A stretch of DNA of 11,878 nt from Candidatus Woesearchaeota archaeon (GTDB lineage Archaea; Nanobdellota; Nanobdellia; Woesearchaeales; JAUUYB01), in NCBI GenBank assembly GCA_030590605.1, contig JAUUYB010000021.1, positions 1 to 11,878 on the forward strand. Direction: 5' to 3'. Made by a program: the position numbers and the translations under genes. This document shows, piece after piece, positions 1-6,186 of the stretch; the stretch's first letter is position 1, and each line of letters starts with the position of its first letter. The notes under the pieces are model-generated. The model had not been told where the DNA came from and ran no database searches. It saw nothing but the letters and a program-made list of their open reading frames with translations.

Positions 1-1185
1 GCTATACTCGTCGAACGTGCGACTTGTGTTGAAAAAGGAGCGATCATAGATGATATGGAGGTATGCGGAAATCTATCAAACACCGGGCTCGTCATCCAGA
101 AGAGTATCAACGGGACATTCTACGATATCTTCGAGGTCGTGACAGATCAGGATGGGCGCGCGTCATATACTCCGACTGATGTAGGCGAATATAGGATACA
201 ATTCCAAGGATCCAGTTATGAAGACAAGGACGAGTACTTCTCATCAAAGGTCTGCACTGCCGAAGAAATCGAGGACCAGCAGCGACAGACAGATACTGAT
301 ACAGGATCCCAGCCATCAGAACAAACACCCGGACTAGATGCACCGACCGAACTCTTAACAGAAGATGAAACACGCGCGTTTGCTTCATTCATATATTTCA
401 TCCTTATCCCTCTTCTCTGCATCGTGCTCGCGGTCACAGTCATGAGATATACCTATGTCTTTGAGAAGAAGAAACAAGAAAGCCACTACGTCAGATTCAT
501 AGATGCAAAGATCGCGCTTGTCCGAGATAAGATCGCAAGATTCATCATGTTCATCAAGACGGATAGACGGACCAAGAAATGGTATGACCTATCTGTACAT
601 TATTACCAAAAATTGAAGGAACAAATCGATACCATTCTCAGAGCTGCCCTAGGCTACAAGCTACGGTTACTCTCTTCTATAAATTCTAAGAAAGGGATGA
701 AGATCCCGTTCTTCGAACTCGAAGGTATCGTACACAACAAGAAAAACCAACTCATCATCCTGTCTGTGATGAAATATTTCAGCAAGAAAGAACAAGTGAC
801 TAAGCTCCTAGATAAGATAGAACATAAAATCTCTATCATCAAAGGACTTGGGTATGAAAAAGATCTCTCCCTCATAGACATCGGCACGATATGCACCAAC
901 ATAGGCCTCCGAGCGCGGTATGAGAAACGAGTACACACTCTGCTTGACCTTAAGCTCAATATGGTCAACAAGACAGTCTGCCTCGTGGATCTTGTCTATA
1001 CATCCCCTCTTGACCAGTCAAAGTTCGTCCGCAGTGCAGTAATAGTGAGCGGCTACGATGACACCCATGTCCATGTCCACAATTACGCCGAAGGGAAGAA
1101 GCATCACGCTATCCCTCATGCGATATTCATGAAAGCCTGGAAGAATTCAGGAGGGCATCTGCTGGCAATATTCGGGAAGAAATAG
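1..1185 (+). CDS. Membrane protein: outside Ig-like domain, one TM, inside degenerate C39-like domain (5' partial)
   Basis: The frame is open from base 1 and reads as protein upstream of the first in-frame ATG (base 55), so the gene most likely starts outside the window; 394 residues are visible. Residues about 1-85 look like an Ig-like beta domain (TDQDGRASYTP then GEYRIQF). A Q/T/D-rich linker follows (about 88-120), then one membrane segment (about 126-150) with basic residues after it, which puts the N-terminal part outside and the C-terminal part inside. A basic helical stretch leads into residues about 233-393, which resemble a C39-like papain-fold peptidase: KIPFFEL at the start, SVMKYF at the end of the first helix, the strand VIVSGYDD, VHVHNY, and IPHAIFMKAW near the end. 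In my by-eye alignment the catalytic Cys, His and Asp fall on Lys, Ser and Asn, so it is probably not a protease. It may be a sensor or binding protein; function unknown. Confidence 0.75.
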   Translation, partial: AILVERATCVEKGAIIDDMEVCGNLSNTGLVIQKSINGTFYDIFEVVTDQDGRASYTPTDVGEYRIQFQGSSYEDKDEYFSSKVCTAEEIEDQQRQTDTDTGSQPSEQTPGLDAPTELLTEDETRAFASFIYFILIPLLCIVLAVTVMRYTYVFEKKKQESHYVRFIDAKIALVRDKIARFIMFIKTDRRTKKWYDLSVHYYQKLKEQIDTILRAALGYKLRLLSSINSKKGMKIPFFELEGIVHNKKNQLIILSVMKYFSKKEQVTKLLDKIEHKISIIKGLGYEKDLSLIDIGTICTNIGLRARYEKRVHTLLDLKLNMVNKTVCLVDLVYTSPLDQSKFVRSAVIVSGYDDTHVHVHNYAEGKKHHAIPHAIFMKAWKNSGGHLLAIFGKK

Positions 1186-1205
1186 TCCATTCATTTAGGA
1201 GATCA

Positions 1206-1529
1206 TTACTTAGACCTTTTTGAATCACAGAATCCTATCTGTATCGGATCTGAGGGATACTCTCGACAAATTCTTGGTCTTACTTCATACACATTACATG
1301 AATATCTGTCGTTATCTGCCTCTAAGAAAAAACAATCTCCATTTTCTTTAGATCGTAAAAAATATCCTTTAACAACTGCTTTACCTGATGCGTTAGTGAA
1401 TTCATCAAAATGTAATCCTGTGGCTTGTTCTAACGAATAGACCTCATTTGTAGATAATTCTATGTAAGGATGATTCCTACAACATTCAGCACATCGCATA
1501 CACAACTCACCCAGATCTGTGATTTCCAT
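1206..1529 (-). CDS. YkgJ-type cysteine-cluster protein (putative Zn/Fe-binding)
   Basis: A 107-residue cytoplasmic protein of the YkgJ/CxxCxxCC family (UPF0153-like). Eight cysteines are arranged as in the family: C10-x2-C13-x2-C16-C17, then C66, C78, C88 within RPRICREYP, and C101 near the end. The family is known to bind metal, probably zinc or an iron-sulphur cluster, but its biochemical role is not settled; some members sit with methylation or flagellar functions. The ATG at 1529 is preceded by a TATA-like element about 24 bases upstream, so the message is probably leaderless. The gene is convergent with the upstream membrane protein (20-base gap) and divergent from the methyltransferase. 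Its base composition is clearly more A/T-rich than the flanking large genes. Confidence 0.85.
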   Translation of the reverse strand: MEITDLGELCMRCAECCRNHPYIELSTNEVYSLEQATGLHFDEFTNASGKAVVKGYFLRSKENGDCFFLEADNDRYSCNVYEVRPRICREYPSDPIQIGFCDSKRSK

Positions 1530-1547
1530 AAATCAGGGAATCCTTTG

Positions 1548-1556
1548 AATATTATA
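1548..1556 (-). promoter_or_regulatory. TATA box for the YkgJ-type gene
   Basis: On the minus strand this reads as a TAATATAAT-type A/T block centred about 24 bases before the ATG at 1529. That is the archaeal TATA-to-start distance, so transcription should begin at or next to the start codon. No good ribosome-binding site is seen. Inferred from sequence and spacing. Confidence 0.5.
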
Positions 1557-1608
1557 TTATTTTTGGAAAAACTCTCTTCTGTAAGAAATTATAATATAAA
1601 AAAGAACA

Positions 1609-1616
1609 TTTATATA
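1609..1616 (+). promoter_or_regulatory. TATA box for the methyltransferase gene
   Basis: TTTATATA, preceded by the purine-rich AAAGAACA that may serve as a TFB recognition element, lies about 27 bases (centre) before the ATG at 1640. This predicts a leaderless transcript. The same 11-mer ACATTTATATA occurs at two other promoters in the window. Confidence 0.65.
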
Positions 1617-1639
1617 GAGAGTCCAGATTTGGGTTTACC

Positions 1640-2665
1640 ATGAAACTCAGGTTATCTCAACATGTCCGAAGATATAAAGAATATAAAAAACATCTACGAA
1701 AAAATATCAGATATACCCACAATCTCAACAGATTTGCGATCAATGAACTGAAAAAAGATAAGATAAAAAGGAAATGTCCTATATGCAATATCCCAGATTC
1801 TACCTTTGTCTTCAAAGCGCCGGTATGTGAATTCGTAAAATGCAAAAAATGCGGTCTAGTCTATGCAAAATATATCTTTAGCGAAGAAGGAGTCCAAAGA
1901 TTCTATGAGAACAATAAATATTATCAAGATGGATGGAAAACAGATCATGACGTCCTGCTCAAGAATATAAAAGAGAACAAGTTATCTAAACCACCTATCG
2001 TCGATACAATCTTAAAATTCTCTAAAAAAAAGGGTAAATGCCTGGATATAGGCTGCGGATTCGGAGAACTCCTCTATCATCTGAAACCTCATTTTAAATC
2101 TGTGGAAGGAGTAGAATTGAATGTATTCACATCTAAAGTCGGAGCGGAATTATTCGATATAACAATCCATAATGAAGAGTTGACGAAATTAAAACTGAAA
2201 TCGTCTTCCTATGATTGCATAATCCTAAATCAAGTGATTGAACACCTCGACAGTCTGGACCTATTCAATAAAGTCAACAGATTACTCAAACCCAGAGGCA
2301 TACTATATCTGGGATGCCCTTATATGGATTCATTGAGCATGAAACTCCTAAAAGATAAACACATCCATATAAACGGAATCGGACACATCAATATGTTCAA
2401 TTTTCATTCGTTTAGAAAGTTCGCTGAAAAATATAAATTCAATATCTTATCAATTGAAACTGACAATAAGTTAGATGTGTGGTTCAATGATCAAATAAGC
2501 CTGTTATTCAATCGTAAATTCCTCCATCGATTCACTGATATCCCATTCCTGAATCCTATAAATGTCGGGTCTTACCTCTTATCGAATTGGTTCTTCAACA
2601 AGACAAAACTTCTTTCAAAAAATAGGCTGGGCAGTTATCTAAAAGTGGTCTTGGAGAAAAAGTAA
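1640..2665 (+). CDS. Class I SAM-dependent methyltransferase with N-terminal zinc ribbon
   Basis: A 341-residue protein. The first 45 residues are very basic and probably helical. A four-cysteine ribbon follows (C46-x2-C49 and C68-x2-C71, the second pair in CKKCGLVY), then a helical stretch with NNKYYQDGW. A Rossmann methyltransferase core comes next: motif I LDIGCGFGE at 135-143, the acidic residue after strand 2 in GVEL (E159), and YDCIILNQVIEHL at 191-203, typical of the Methyltransf_23 group. Family knowledge: zinc-ribbon plus Methyltransf_23 proteins often act in sugar or secondary-metabolite biosynthesis and act on small molecules, but the substrate cannot be told here, and no sugar genes are next to it. 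The basic N-terminus could bind nucleic acid or membrane. ATG chosen from the TATA spacing. A/T-rich (sampled lines 23-43% GC), which hints at transfer. Confidence 0.88.
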   Translation: MKLRLSQHVRRYKEYKKHLRKNIRYTHNLNRFAINELKKDKIKRKCPICNIPDSTFVFKAPVCEFVKCKKCGLVYAKYIFSEEGVQRFYENNKYYQDGWKTDHDVLLKNIKENKLSKPPIVDTILKFSKKKGKCLDIGCGFGELLYHLKPHFKSVEGVELNVFTSKVGAELFDITIHNEELTKLKLKSSSYDCIILNQVIEHLDSLDLFNKVNRLLKPRGILYLGCPYMDSLSMKLLKDKHIHINGIGHINMFNFHSFRKFAEKYKFNILSIETDNKLDVWFNDQISLLFNRKFLHRFTDIPFLNPINVGSYLLSNWFFNKTKLLSKNRLGSYLKVVLEKK

Positions 2666-2688
2666 TCCATCACCTTTATTCTCGATTG

Positions 2689-2715
2689 GAAATTTTATAA
2701 TCAGAAATTTTATAA
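2689..2715 (+). repeat. Tandem 12-base direct repeat carrying twin TATA boxes
   Basis: GAAATTTTATAA occurs twice, at 2689-2700 and 2704-2715, 15 bases apart. Each copy contains a TATA-like TTTATAA. The downstream copy lies about 28 bases before the ATG at 2740, the distance for a leaderless start; the upstream copy would start transcription about 15 bases earlier. Seen directly; the promoter role is inferred. Confidence 0.6.
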
Positions 2716-2739
2716 GGTAGAAAATAATCTTTGTTTATC

Positions 2740-3063
2740 ATGAGACTACCTCCACTCGAGCATATAGATCACTCTGCAGGTTGGCAAATCGATGGTCATA
2801 CCCCCTCAGGTCTAAAAAAAATATTACATGAGTTAGGGATGAAACATCATAACAATAGCGGCAATCAAGTCTTTCGCACAACAGACGTCCAGGTCACAAT
2901 ATCCAATTATGGCAGTATAATCGACAGAGTCCTTTTTCTTTATCGCGGCCCAAAAACAGCTGAAATCACCCTATTTTCTGACACCCCTAAAAATGCCTTG
3001 CCTTATGAAGGGGCCATCGACCAAATATTGATGGATGAAAAAGTTTCATATACCCGGCATTGA
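2740..3063 (+). CDS. Hypothetical protein, 107 residues
   Basis: I do not recognise this small protein. It has no signal peptide, membrane segment or cysteines, so it is probably cytoplasmic. It is polar and His-rich near the N-terminus (HIDH, KHHNNSGN), with alternating hydrophobic stretches in the middle (VQVTISNYG, RVLFLYRG, AEITLF) that suggest a small alpha/beta fold with several strands. A TTG nine bases upstream is in frame, but the ATG at 2740 sits at the correct distance from the second TATA box, so the ATG is preferred. It stands alone between the methyltransferase and the next promoter, and shares their A/T-rich composition. Confidence 0.6.
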   Translation: MRLPPLEHIDHSAGWQIDGHTPSGLKKILHELGMKHHNNSGNQVFRTTDVQVTISNYGSIIDRVLFLYRGPKTAEITLFSDTPKNALPYEGAIDQILMDEKVSYTRH

Positions 3064-3075
3064 GTCTCATTGTAA

Positions 3076-3135
3076 AACTAAATTAGTTCTCAACAATAGA
3101 ATCTATACAAAAAGTACTTTTACCACTACTTAGTA
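3076..3135. repeat. Three short palindromes upstream of the small membrane-protein promoter
   Basis: Three perfect symmetric elements lie in the 110-base gap: AACTAA-A-TTAGTT at 3076-3088, AAAAGTACTTTT at 3110-3121 and TACT-T-AGTA at 3127-3135, the last about 8 bases before the TATA box. They could be operator sites, or an end for the preceding transcript. In A/T-rich DNA some symmetry arises by chance. Confidence 0.35.
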
Positions 3136-3143
3136 ACGAAACA

Positions 3144-3151
3144 TTTATATA
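3144..3151 (+). promoter_or_regulatory. TATA box for the small membrane-anchored protein
   Basis: TTTATATA preceded by CGAAACA, a good TFB-element-like sequence, centred about 26 bases before the ATG at 3174. It predicts a leaderless message and shares ACATTTATATA with the promoters at 1606 and 9547. Confidence 0.65.
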
Positions 3152-3173
3152 TCTTAGATGCCTCTCTCCTCCT

Positions 3174-3488
3174 ATGAAAGCATTACTCATAACACCTGCA
3201 GTACTAGTGATTGTATTAGGACTCGCAATCGAGCTTGAAGGCATAGCCAGATCCAGCTCTGAGAAAGCACTCGATTTCGCAGATGATATGAATAGCGCTA
3301 TGGACTGTGCAAGGCTAGGCAGACCTATCAGGGAATGCTCGCCAGGACTCTATGCAATTGACTTCGACGAAGAAATCCAAAGGACACTTGAGATAATGGA
3401 TGAATTCGAGAATATCCCAAATGCAACCTACCTAAATGTTACAGAATTAATGGATGATGTAAACCTAGATAATCTTTCTATACTCTAA
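3174..3488 (+). CDS. Small N-terminally anchored acidic surface protein (hypothetical)
   Basis: 104 residues, family not recognised. Residues about 3-19 form one hydrophobic segment (LLITPAVLVIVLGLAI) right after MK, then ELEG; this is an uncleaved anchor or a signal peptide without a clear cleavage site. The rest is acidic and probably outside the cell: two cysteines (C45 and C55) that could form a disulphide, and two N-glycosylation sequons (NAT at 83, NVT at 88). The prepilin-type (K/R)G cleavage motif is not present, so a class III pilin is unlikely although the size would fit. The stop codon TAA overlaps the TAG of the convergent surface-operon gene by four bases (CTAA). It has its own strong TATA box. 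Confidence 0.65.
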   Translation: MKALLITPAVLVIVLGLAIELEGIARSSSEKALDFADDMNSAMDCARLGRPIRECSPGLYAIDFDEEIQRTLEIMDEFENIPNATYLNVTELMDDVNLDNLSIL

Positions 3489-5422
3489 TCCTCAAAAGTC
3501 TCCTTCATCTTATCCAACATCTCCTTATTCTTCTGGAGATCATTTTCGAATGAATCATGTTTCTTCTTATGATCAGATTTCTGATCCTTAGGTTGAACTG
3601 CGGCTTTCGGAACCCCCTTCTTAGAATATCTCTGGACAAGCTTCTCATGGCCCTCTTCAATCTTCTCCTTGGGAGTCCCAGTCTGATACCTAAGTTTCGC
3701 AAGCTCATTCTCGATCACTGCAACCTTCTTCACATCCCTTTTCCTCCTAGATCGGAGGTAGTGCGGAGGGAAGAAATAATATAACACTGAAAACAATATC
3801 ACTATTATCCCAATGAGTTCAATCGTCTTGGCCTTGAATATTGACAGACTTGATTTTAATTCATGGCTCATGATAATCGTCTTCATGACGCTATTCGTCG
3901 GAACACCGAACACCTCAGGGAAGCTATTCAAGACATTAGTCCGATCAGTCACATATGAAGTCTCCCAGGTCGCGCCTTGCTCAATCGACGGAATCTTCCA
4001 AACTCCCTTGCTCTCGAATTTCTGCGTGACTTCCTTGAACTCGTTCTCAGTCGACAGGAATTCTTTTAGCACAAGATTTACCAAAGGAGATTCCCCAAGG
4101 TTCTGAAGAGTTATTATTACTTCGATATCATCATCATTCAGGAATTTCACCTTCTTCTGTACAAATAGTTTTTTCTCAGGTATGTATTTCCTTACGAACG
4201 GAATGGTCTGCGAATAGATCGTATCTCCCTTCCAAGTGAGGGCTGCAGGCAGAAAATAATCAAGACCCACAGAATCGTTGTCTTCATACGTAACCTTATA
4301 CTCAATCCGAATGGATCCCCTAGCAGGCACCTCAAACCCATCCCAAGTAAGATTTCTGCCATTAACAGTCCCATTCAGCCCAACCGAACCGAACGTGAAC
4401 CCTTCTGGGACCGAATCCAGAAGCTTCGGCTTTATGATCGAAGAATCAAGATTATTGATGAGCAAAGTAATATCGACTGACTTGCCATAGCTCATCTGCC
4501 GATCTGACACGAACTTCCTAAGGAAAATCCTATCTTCGAGGAACTCGATATCCGTCACATTCTCAGTTATGTTCGTCACATTCGAAATAATGATGTATAG
4601 ATCATCCTGGTCATACCTCGTGATGTTCGCCCTACCTGTGACCAGAATATCCTGGATATAGATGTCTGTAGATAGCCAATATACTTCTCCTTCTGTCGCA
4701 TTATCATCGAAGAAATCAACAGTCCATCTCTCGTAGGGCAGCAGGAAAGGTTTTGGTTGAGGTATCAATGCCACAGCCTCAATACTCTTTCCACCTACCC
4801 TCTGTTCAGTGATATCATCCGGAAAATTCCATTCCGTAATAACTGAATTCGGATCCATCCCAGGAGTCTTAATCACCCTTGCCTCATCTATCTTGAATCG
4901 GTATGCGGAAGGGTTCACTACCTGAAACGTGATAAGCCTTCCCGGACTCCCGGTAGAATGGGTCTCTATCTCAGATTTCGAGAGACTGCCTAATAAATTA
5001 GAGTAGATCTGCGTATCCCCCCTAGCCTCAATCGCAGTCTTCAAGAGCGCCTGATCTGTCCTGAACTCTTCCACTGTTATGCCACTAATCTTGTACGGAA
5101 AAGTTATGCTTTCGTTGGGATCCAGTCCAAAGATCGTAATCACGGTCTGAAAAAGGTTTGCTTTACCCGTGCTGTTCAATGCCCTGATCTGCAGGCCAGG
5201 CAGACGGAAGGGGATCTCAATGTTGTATAGCGATGAATTCTGAGTATTTGTGAGAGTGATATTTCCGTATATCTGTACAATATAGTAATCATCATAATAA
5301 CTTGTCACCTTGCCTTTCTCTACAATATCTATCAGGAACATCTCCTGTGCGGATACAGCCGGCAGGAAGACTAGTAAAGAGAACAGCAGTAGTTTCAAGA
5401 AAACTCTTTTGTCGATTCCCAT
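3485..5422 (-). CDS. Secreted membrane-anchored protein with DUF11-like domains and charged cytoplasmic tail
   Basis: 645 residues, third gene of the surface operon. A signal peptide covers residues 1-25 (hydrophobic core LLLFSLLVFL, cleavage after AVSA). The outside region is beta-rich. Residues about 300-385 resemble a DUF11-type adhesin/Ig-like module (SVDITLLINNL, LLDSVPEGFTF, then a Trp strand and GSIRIEYKV), and about 415-515 look like a second, more diverged copy. About a dozen N-x-S/T sequons lie in the outside part. One membrane segment at about 533-553 is followed by RSRRKR and a highly charged tail to 645 with coiled-coil character. The ATG directly follows the stop of the preceding gene (TAAATG) with no strong ribosome site, which suggests translational coupling. 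Probably a surface structural or adhesion protein, with the tail contacting something in the cytoplasm; function inferred only. Confidence 0.75.
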   Translation of the reverse strand: MGIDKRVFLKLLLFSLLVFLPAVSAQEMFLIDIVEKGKVTSYYDDYYIVQIYGNITLTNTQNSSLYNIEIPFRLPGLQIRALNSTGKANLFQTVITIFGLDPNESITFPYKISGITVEEFRTDQALLKTAIEARGDTQIYSNLLGSLSKSEIETHSTGSPGRLITFQVVNPSAYRFKIDEARVIKTPGMDPNSVITEWNFPDDITEQRVGGKSIEAVALIPQPKPFLLPYERWTVDFFDDNATEGEVYWLSTDIYIQDILVTGRANITRYDQDDLYIIISNVTNITENVTDIEFLEDRIFLRKFVSDRQMSYGKSVDITLLINNLDSSIIKPKLLDSVPEGFTFGSVGLNGTVNGRNLTWDGFEVPARGSIRIEYKVTYEDNDSVGLDYFLPAALTWKGDTIYSQTIPFVRKYIPEKKLFVQKKVKFLNDDDIEVIITLQNLGESPLVNLVLKEFLSTENEFKEVTQKFESKGVWKIPSIEQGATWETSYVTDRTNVLNSFPEVFGVPTNSVMKTIIMSHELKSSLSIFKAKTIELIGIIVILFSVLYYFFPPHYLRSRRKRDVKKVAVIENELAKLRYQTGTPKEKIEEGHEKLVQRYSKKGVPKAAVQPKDQKSDHKKKHDSFENDLQKNKEMLDKMKETFED

Positions 5423-6145
5423 TTAGTACACATCTACTGGCTTTCTTGCCCTTACAAAGCGCACCACGAGGTACACAAGGCTTATTGCAATCAGGAGTAC
5501 CCAGAAGACATTCACCATCCTCACACCTACCCTTGGGAGGGGCAAGTAGGAATATTCGAAATCTAGATTCGGAGTATTGAACCAGGTAAGGACCCTTGCT
5601 CCATCCTCTGTAGTGACTTCAGCATCAGGTGCAAAAGTCACATGAAACCTCTTAGGGAGTAGGAATGAGGTCTTCTGATTCTTGATATTGATGGTCGTCT
5701 TCTCCTGAGGAACATTTATCTCATAGAATAGTATCCCTTTAGGGTCAAAGTCCATCTCGTATGACATCTTGAAATCGTAATAGAAAGAGGGCAACAGAGG
5801 ATTCCAAAGAGTGAATACAACATCCAGTTCCTCATTTCCCTTCACCTGCTGGGTGTCGAGTGCATGATCGTAATGATCAGCTATCTTCAGATTCCGGATA
5901 TCTGCAGGGATTATCTCATCACCTGCCTGGGTAGACAACTTGAAATGGATCTCACCTGGAATGATAGGGTTTGACCCGATATTCATGAGCCTGAGGCGTT
6001 TCTCTACTTTCAGAGTGTCTCCTTCAAGCGTCAGAGTGGTCTCATATTTATCGAAGACCACTACATTTGCCATCACTGATCCGGAAAAAATCGCGAAGGC
6101 TAGAACAAACAGGACAATAACCCTGATTTTCTTTCTAGACAACAC
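5423..6145 (-). CDS. Secreted membrane-anchored protein, second gene of surface operon
   Basis: 240 residues, family not recognised. A signal peptide (RKK then a hydrophobic core) ends at VMA (residue 26). The outside part, about residues 27-208, is beta-rich with two repeated-looking halves, a layout seen in ribophorin-like or Ig-like folds; this comparison is weak. One membrane segment lies at about 210-230, followed by RARK, so the C-terminus is inside. It has no N-x-S/T sequon at all and no cysteine, in sharp contrast with the neighbours encoded in the same operon. The start is GTG at 6145 or TTG at 6142; no strong ribosome site decides between them. It follows the first gene after 41 bases and touches the third with no gap, so the three are probably co-transcribed. 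Confidence 0.7.
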   Translation of the reverse strand: MLSRKKIRVIVLFVLAFAIFSGSVMANVVVFDKYETTLTLEGDTLKVEKRLRLMNIGSNPIIPGEIHFKLSTQAGDEIIPADIRNLKIADHYDHALDTQQVKGNEELDVVFTLWNPLLPSFYYDFKMSYEMDFDPKGILFYEINVPQEKTTINIKNQKTSFLLPKRFHVTFAPDAEVTTEDGARVLTWFNTPNLDFEYSYLPLPRVGVRMVNVFWVLLIAISLVYLVVRFVRARKPVDVY

Positions 6146-6186
6146 TTTAACTCAATCCCTGCCTAGCCCCCTTTTTTGTGTAAAGG

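Noticed and set aside
654..971. Minus-strand reading frame inside the first gene
   Set aside because: Shadow of the plus-strand gene; Ser/Arg-rich composition with no recognisable domain.
55..1185. Start of the first gene at the ATG at base 55
   Set aside because: The frame is open to base 1 and the upstream residues read as part of the Ig-like domain; the nearest GGAG is about 14 bases away, too far for a ribosome site.
2731..2739. TTG start for the 107-residue orphan gene
   Set aside because: The TATA box spacing places the transcript start at the ATG at 2740.
3557..3784. Plus-strand reading frame with hydrophobic residues opposite the tail of the surface gene
   Set aside because: It lies antisense to a coding region with clear signal peptide and domain content, and has no promoter or ribosome site.
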